Assembly (NCBI RefSeq): GCF_964204645.1
Contig: NC_134036.1
Span: forward strand, 1,612,001 to 1,676,000
Direction: 5' to 3'
From: Tubulanus polymorphus
Taxonomy: Eukaryota > Nemertea > Palaeonemertea > Tubulaniformes > Tubulanidae
DNA length: 64,000 nucleotides
In this document: positions 33,001 through 42,178 of the stretch, piece after piece
How the letters are laid out: every line of letters starts with the position of its first letter
Position numbering within the stretch: position 1 is the first letter of the stretch
Notes under the pieces: generated by a model
What the model was told of the DNA's origin: nothing
Databases searched by the model: none
The model's input: the letters and a program-made list of their open reading frames with translations, nothing else
Program-made: the position numbers and the translations under genes

Positions 33001-36000
33001 GGACAAAACACAAACCCTGGGCCATGACTTAAGTGGTCCAATAGTGGTCTTAAATCCTTAGATTGGTAGTAAAATGTTACATCGTCTATAACACCAAAAT
33101 GGTCTTAGACTGGACTTAAGCGACGCAAAGATCTAAGATTTAAGATGGCTCCAGATCTAGCTATGCCAAGCGGATACTGACTAATTTAGTAGTCACGCTG
33201 AGAAGCCGATCCCATACTGGAAGGACAAAACACAAACCCTGGGCCATGACCATGGACGTATAAACTAGATATCTAGTTTATACGTCCATTGCCATGACTT
33301 AAGTGGTCCAATAGTGATCTTAAATCTTTAGATTGGTAGAAAAATGTTACATCGACTATAACACCGAAATGGTCTTAGACTGGACTTAAGTGACGCCAAG
33401 ATCTAAGATGGCTCCAGATATAGCGATGCCGAGTGGATGCTGGTCCACGATAATCAGGACATGGTGTCCAATGGGACAGAATTTAAGAGCTGGGTATTCA
33501 TATTATCTTGAAGGTTACCCTCCTGGGTAGGAGGGCTTCAAAAATAAGTCTATAGACTCATTGATTGTTCCTCTCCACGGAAATCTTTAGTAAAAGGCGA
33601 AAGATTTAAACGCGGTTGAAGAGAAACCAGAGTGATTCAGCTGACAGTCCTCGAGGTATTTATACCCCGAAACCATTGCCTTTATAAACGGTGTTTTGAT
33701 TTTGCAAAAAATGGTTAAAAAGTTATTTAGACATTTTCTACCTCGAAATCGGTGTCAACAATTTCGTCAGATTTCTATTAGCAAATTTATTTCCATTTAT
33801 GTTCGTTTATCTTGAGCTAATAGACAAACGATGATGATGTCCTAGTAACAGATAATGTCAATTTTCACTCTGCTAAACAGATAATGCCGCGCTTTCCGTG
33901 AGTACTCGGTAAATTCCGTAAATCTCCGACCGACATGCTCGGCTAACAATGACACTTGTCAACCTACATTGCGAATCTTTCGATTGCCTAGTTTAACAAG
34001 AGAATGTTTGTCAAGATTTCGTCCAACCGTTCACGATAATCTTCCCGACTCTTTGATCGCGTTATGAATAAACAGCAATTTTGATCTCGAAACTTCATTC
34101 TTGTTGGTTGGGTTTTTAATCCAGCGAAGAAAGGAGTGGTCTCTAGTGTAGTGAAAGTGATCCATTTGGCATTCCACAAGTACATTATATATACCTTCAA
34201 TATGAAGTGATCGTTTGATCTCCAAAGAGATCACTCGACCTAAATTGCTCACTGTAAAGGTGTCACCTCGCTTGTTGACTGGGTCCCCATCAACTTTTGA
34301 CGTCAAGTTAGTCAGAATTGGGCCAGCCATTCGAAGTAAAATGTCGATATTAAAATGCCACCAGACATAGTGCCAACAACTTCATCCACATGACACACAA
34401 CCTTTCGCCTTCCCTTTCCTCCACAATTATACCTTCAAACAAATTTCCCAGGAATTTGGGATGACGATTCCGATGTTCAGTAATGAATGAAAGATCTGAG
34501 AACATTTGAGAGATTAACTTCCCTTCCCCCAACAGCAACTGATGCTGATGCAACTCGACATCGAAATGAGATGTTAAGCAATGATTGAGGACTAAGTGAT
34601 GATAGAAGAAAAAACCGATGCAGATGCAACTGATGCTGATGCAGCTGATGATGATGCAGCTGATGATGATGCAACTGTAATGTAGGACGTACTTGGCAAA
34701 TAAGCATTTTTAACCGGGTCGGAATATATATAATTAGCTGACATTAACGGATAAAAAGTCGACTAATATCGTCTGCTCCTGATGTAGTTCTAAATGCATT
34801 ATCTATGTGTATATTCTCTATACAATGGATAATAATGCGATAATGCTAATCTGTTCAGGCCAAACAAATGAACATTCGTGTTTTACAGTACGAGAATAAA
34901 ACCGCAGCAATTAATGGCAGATAATTATTCGGCTACAACCTGCTAACGATACTGGACCTAGGGCTTCTAAGCAGTTTGGCAATTCGTGGCATCAACAGGG
35001 TAGGCCGGGTGATTCTGTCCATGTTCAACGAGAGGGCTATGCCATTATTTGATCACGTTGGGTTGGCTCAGCCTGGTATGAAATGCATCGTTTGGTATGG
35101 CAATACACTTGAGGAATGTTGTGAGTTATGATAAGCTCACTGTGAAGATCAGAGGCAACTTGAGCATCATCGGCTTCATGCCACCATCCAGGATGCCAGC
35201 GTCACCCCATGCAGTGGCGAGATGGATGAGTTTGCAGCCTTTGTCGGACACTTTGCCGCCCATAAGCTTGCGATACGTTCATCTAATACGATGGCCTAGC
35301 ATAAAAATGCTGGATATGATGGGGCTTGCTCACTACATGGTGAATTATTAGGACTATGATTGACATGGGAAAGATGATAACCATGTATCAAGGGCTACAT
35401 GTTACTTAGGATGGCCTTGTCTGAGCATTTGGAATGCATGCTGCTAGTTAGAATGGCGTTGGTAGCAAAGGTTTTTCAACACACAAAAAAACGTTCCTGT
35501 ATTTTTTGTTCATGGTCTAAAGGATCCCCAGGCTACTGTTTGTGTATATGTATGTGTGGCCTGTTAGCCGTCAATTCAACCCCGATAATTGCGGCTATAA
35601 ACTACAATTAAAGCACTGATATATCATTAGTAGCCAGATTATCCGGGGTGTTTTTTTAAACACGGCGTTGTTTATGCGAGGCCTTGACGCGAACGAGAAC
35701 CAGGGTTTAAATCAAACAAAACACACCATAATAATTGAGGCGGGTGAAATTAGTGTATCTATGACGACGGCCCTAACGACCCATAAAACAAGAGAAAACG
35801 GCTAATATTGTTGTTACCAATCGAATGTCGCCAAAGTTGGAAACGCACGCGGACCCACCTATCAGAATTCAACTTTCACTACTACTGCATTTAATATATC
35901 AGCTTTCACTCTCAGCATTTCATCAGCTTATGCTCACTGTTCAAACAAACACATTCAAACTGTGTTTATCCATATATGCATTGCAATATGATTTGCATTA

Positions 36001-39000
36001 AACACACGTACCTATATTCAAGCAATGTATCTATATGGAATGTATGTATGCAAATTGATATAGGATGTGCAGTACTACCCTAGACAGTGACAGCCATCTG
36101 TACAACACTACCGCAGACAGTGACAGTCATCTGCACAACTTACACCGTGCTCTATCTATCCCCTGGCAGTCTACTATCTCAAAACTCCGGTGTCCAGTTT
36201 CATTAAGGTTAGATAAGAATCAGTGTTAAAATGAATTCATTTCAAACCTTATATAGTCAAATGTCAACCACAAGACTCCTGTTTTATAGATATCGTGTCT
36301 TCAGAATATACTTAACGATATAGCTGAAACTCTTGCCGTCTACGGTGGTAAGCATTCGGACAGATGACAACATTGACGAATGAACCGATCAGATTTTCAA
36401 GGGAAATATCCCCAATGAAATAATCTCTTCAGACCATTTGGCAAAACATTTTGCTCACAGCATAACTTCACAAATGACTGGTAGACCGGTAGCAATCTCA
36501 GTATTTTAGAATTAATTTCAGGATAAAAGTAAAGAGGTTGAGTCTGTTTCAGTAGTGTTTGGTGTATAATGCAATAGGCTACATATCAAATCATTCGAAT
36601 TAGAATAATTTGCGGATGAAATTGCGAGGTCGCAAAACTGTCAGACATTTATCATAACGCATACAATTGATTCCCTTGGGACGACAGTCATATTGAGTCT
36701 GGGAGTGAATTTGGAACAGTCTGTACCGTCTGGCCATCACCTCTAAAAGCATCGAAGCTTGAGCTCAAGCCCAGTCCACATTGAGGGGAAAAGCTCAAGC
36801 TAAACCTAGTCTTTACTGAGGGAACAAGCTCAATATAAACCCAGTCCACACTAAGGAAAACAAGATGGCAGTTGTAGTTCACATAGAAAATTCTCCCCAT
36901 CCCCTCACAGCTATGGTATCAGCACCTTCAAATAGCTTCCCCTCCCCTCACAGCTGCTAGGGTATCAGCACCCGAGTGGTGCTACCTTCAAATAACTTCC
37001 CCTCCCCTCACAGCTATGGTAGTAGCGCAGATAACTTTCCCAGAACCCCTAAGCTCACCAACCCCCATTACTAAAGGTTAGTCAAAGTTTATTTCTCTGA
37101 GGGTCACGCGTGCGACGTTCATTTCAATAACAAATGAATAATAAAACACTTGAAGTTCAACAGACGATACTTCAAGTTCTAACGGAACCGAATTTTTGAC
37201 TGCAAATTTAGAAATCCATACAGCACACCGTGAATCAAACTATGCGTGTAAATATGAATACATGAATTAGGTGTACCTTTTGTAAATGCATTATCTACAG
37301 CGAGAAGCCTGGTAAAAAGTGCTCGCGACCACAACATTGTGCTGTGCAGCGCCTTTCAAAAAGCAATATAAGAAGAACTGAACTTTTCAATGTTGATTCG
37401 ATCTAATAAAGACAGTATAATCGTCAGCGCAGTGTGTGCATGAGCATGAATCTATTTTCGTTTTTGTTAAAATGCGTCGATGCAAAAAAATGGCAATCGC
37501 GAAAAAGAATCGTGTTTGGACAAAAATCGTTGTCAGAACGGTATGAAAAATTACAGGTCTATTCGATTTTCTATATATATATATATAATATATATAAATG
37601 AGGACAGTCCCAATGGACTCTAAAGCTGCTAAAAAGGGTAATCGTTCGTGGTTCCGTAAATAGGAAAACTATATTTTATATATGTATATTTATAAACCAT
37701 CTACGTGTATATTTGTCGTAGGCCAACGTTAAAGAAAGTCAATGGCAAAGGAGACCGGAATGGTCGGGATGAGTGAACCTTTTCCCATTCATACCGCCAT
37801 ACCTAGATCTGTCTAAATAAAACAGTTCGAACAGTTCTACTTTACCGATACAACTCAATAAAAATCATAAAACTCAATAAATCGCTAGCAAATAAAACTA
37901 TGGAAGTGGTTCTCGGAAAGAGATATGAAAAACTAATATTATTGGATTCAAGTGTGAATGTGAGGGTTCGCGTATCGAGAGCGCGCGTTTAGCAAATAAA
38001 GCGTTCACAAGAAGAAAAAGTCGATCGACATCGCTAAAAGTCATATGACACATATTAATTGATATAGAATATTCTCGCTCTTCTCGGGCAACACAAGTCT
38101 TTACTGAGATATTAATATCGAGGTTATGTTTTCAGAGATTCGAGTAGATCAACAATATTGTTGAAGAGTCGATAGGTCTTCAATAGTGTAATCGGTCGTA
38201 TATATGTGAATGTATAAATTCCCTTTCCCTCACCCTCTCCACTCATCGACTCGTCACCCGTATGCTCACAGTACCATTCTTTATCTTATTTCCCTCTCCT
38301 CGCCCTCACAGCTATGGTTGCATAACCACCAAATAACTGTTCCTCCCCTAACAGCTATATGGTAGCAGCACCCTAGTGACGTTACCTTCAAATAACTTCC
38401 CCTCCCCTCACAGCTATGGTATCAGCACCCTAATGACAATATCTTGCCCTCCCCTCACAGCTATGGTATCGGCACCCTAGTGGTGTTACCTTCAAATAAC
38501 TTCCCCTCCCCTCACAGCTATATGGTATCAGCACCCTAGTGACGCCACCTTCAAATAACTTCCCCTCCCCTCACAGCTATGGTATCAGCACCCTAATGAC
38601 AATATCTTGCCCTCCCCTCACAGCTATGGTATCAGCACCCTAATGACAATAACTTCCCCTCCCCTCACAGCTATGGTATCAGCACCTTAGTCGTGTTACC
38701 TTCAAATAACTTTCCCTCCCCCCACACTGTCCCTATCGTCCCTCCATTTCTTAAAATACATGTACGATCAAGCTACCCATCTCTCCCCTCTCTCCAGAAC
38801 CTTATCTCCAGTCCCCACCATCCCAAACTCTCCCTATCTCTCCTCCATATCGTACTAAGTATAAATTAGCCCCTCTTTCCTGGAAGTTTCCAATCATTTT
38901 CGAGTCTCTGGCGATGAAAACATCGAAACGTAAGAAAAATGAATTTATCTCTAAACCTCATCAATTTTGGGTTTGCTTTTTATATCAACTTCGAAAATCA

Positions 39001-42000
39001 AACTCTACATCATCAGGCGAATGCATCGAATCAGTGACGATTAAAATTTCGAAACGTTAGAAATATACTGTAGATTAATATAAACCTCATCAATTTGTGG
39101 GTTCGCTTATCAACTGAGGAAATCAAACTCTACCAGTGATAACATCTTCCCTCTATCTGTCCCCCTCTCTCCCCAATCTCTCATCTGTTTTATACCTTTT
39201 CCCACTCAATCCCACCCACTCTGATATAGAATCACTGTTCAGTCTACCAGATTTTTTCGCCCATCCATTGCAGCCTACGTGTTGGAACGCATATGTACAA
39301 TCATACAGAGTGAGAGAGAGAGAGAGACCACTTATCACCAGCAAGCGACAATTTCAATTTTTATCGTTCATGAAATCAAGGGGTAATTTGCGCTGCGGTC
39401 CTATTTCAGGCGGTGGCTTATTAACAACAGACCTACTAACCAAAAAATTAGCTTTGCTATACATATATTTATTGAGAGGTCGATGCAACCAAAGTTCCCC
39501 GTTATATATACACACATAAAGACGTGTCTCCTCTGAACTATTGTCCCCTGATCGTAGCGGCTGCTATTATACACCACAGTTAATGATGAGTAGTTTATTG
39601 TGTATCGCGTAAAGTTGAAACCATCTTCCTACAAAAGGTGATCTCAATACGTTAACCAGATTCCGCGTGGCTTTTATAAACCCTCTATACAAATATGGCA
39701 TTTATAAAAAGAAATAGTGACTATTACTCCTGTAAAGAACAGGCCTTCGATATCTTTTTTTTTTTTGTTGTTGAAAATTATGACAATTCTGTAGAAGTAT
39801 AACAACCCAAATCTACCGATCAGATAGATAAACAAGGTTAATCCCTATTGCAAGATGAAAAAAATCTCATCAAATTGATTTGATGATATTGAAACCTATG
39901 ATTTGATGAAATAGAGACCTTACTTGATGATATAAAGACCTAAACAGCTGTTAAATAGGGTACAACAATAGTGCAACAAAATGACCATCATTTAACAGTC
40001 AAATACATAATCGCTCTCATATCTCGTATATTGAATACACAAATGTAAATTGAATCTCAATGGTATCAGTTTCATATATAATTTTACTGTTAGCAAGTGG
40101 AGACTGATAGAGTATTGCACCACGTACAGATCGAGCAAATCCCCAACTATTAATCTCTCCCTCTCCCTCTCCGGCTCTCCGGCTCTCCGGCTCTCCGGCT
40201 CTCCGGCTCTCCGGCTCTCCGGCTCTCCGGCTCTCCGGCTCTCCCTCTCCCTCTCCCTCTCCGTCTAAGCTCATTGTGGCTCTATAACCAATCTAACAAC
40301 TTAAGACCAGTCTAAGCTCATCATGGTTCTATAACCAATTTGGCATGTTTAAGAACGGTCCCATTTTTAGACTTGCACTTAATCCGACTCAGGTAAACAA
40401 ACGTATAAATTACGAAAAAATGATCGAGATAAATCAACACGGAGAGAAAGGCTGCAACAGAGCGTCGTACCGGTTAACGCCGTTACCATGGATACTACGT
40501 GTACGCTACAAGATTTATCACTGAATGACGTTGTTGTCGTCTAGTCTAAAGAGTCGAGGCTCATCTGGTGCAAATTCGTGTCGCCCAATAATGCGTTTAA
40601 TGATGAATTGCTCGCTTGTGAATGTGTACCGGCAGAACGCAATAATCGAAGCAAATAATGTGGAGCATATTGAAGAACCTCAACATCAAAGTCAAAATGC
40701 AAAATCAAATTATTCGTCGATTAGATGCAAGAACCTCGATAGCCTGAAATCAAAATACTCGTGGATTAAATGCAAGAACCTCGATATCCTGAAATCAAAA
40801 TACTCGCGGATTAAATGCAAGAAGAACCTCGATATCCTGAAGTCAAAATACTCTTGGGTCAAATGCAGGAACCTCGAAATCCTTGGGTCCAAAAACAAGT
40901 ATGGATTAAATGCGTGGTTAATAGGTTTTTCTTGAATGTTGTACTGCGATGCAGAGACTCTCATCCAACTCCTCCAATTTACCGCTTATATACAAGACCT
41001 TAAACAAAGTGCTCGACCCAAGCTAGACTTTCCCAACTATATCCTATACTTAGAGCTTCCCATATTCCCCTTGAACCACTCAACATTGCCATTTTGTTCA
41101 TCTTATATATCTTACTCTCAAGAACTCGTTCCTTCCTGCCACCAACCTCCCTGTAATCTCCCATTAAAAACTGTTCCAAGTCAATGCCATGAATGACGTT
41201 AACTCAACCTCCTTATTCTGAACTCACTTTATGAATGCTTGGCACCCTTTTACCAGCGTGTTATATTTGTTGGCCATGCCAGCCAAGCCATGCACGTTAC
41301 GATGCAATCATCATAAACTTTTTCTTTTAATCAATTTTTACAGTAGACTTCTCCCAACTCGGTATAGTACCGATGTCGTCGGCACACCAATTAATTTCAG
41401 CTGGTAAATGAAATTAGATGTAAAAGGCTTTTGTCACACGAGGAATACATTTCAAAATCCTACTCCTTGCTTTCGAGCATTTTGTAGACAAATTCTACTT
41501 GTTATTTCCATGGACTTTCGTTTAACAGTCGATGGTATTTCAAAACACGACAACTTTACCGCAGTAAGAGATGGAGTATTTCAATCTCAATGAAGGTATT
41601 TCGTCTCACCTCCTTCCATCAGTATTTTACAACTTCATTTACCAGTCTCAATTTACTGCAGTAAGAGACAGGGTCTTTCTCAACCCCAAGGAAGGTTTTT
41701 CATTTCGCCTCCCTATACAATTCACAACCTTAGGAGTCTCCAATTTACCGCAGTTAGGGAAAGAGTATTAATTCTAACCCCAAGGAAGTTATTTCTTCAA
41801 ACCTCCCTATACTTCACAACTATATTACCAGTCTCAACTCAACTGCAGTAAGACATGATTTCAGGAGGTCGCTGCACAACCCAAATGGAAGGTCTATGGT
41901 TGCAGCACCTCCCTACTCATCAATATCATTTGTCTACAACTCCAGGGTAGAATTTACTGAGTAAATTTTTACCAAAAACTTTTACCAAGTGAGGCAGAGT

Positions 42001-42147
42001 CTACTATAATCGCTTTCCAAATAAGACAACAGCCTTTACGCCTGGCGACTTTGTCCATTTTGCTGTGCGTTACTGCGAAGCATATTATAGGCCTACATAA
42101 ATAGAATATGATCACATGATTGTCTTAAAGCCTACATTGGAATATAC

Positions 42148-42178
<31 letters not shown>

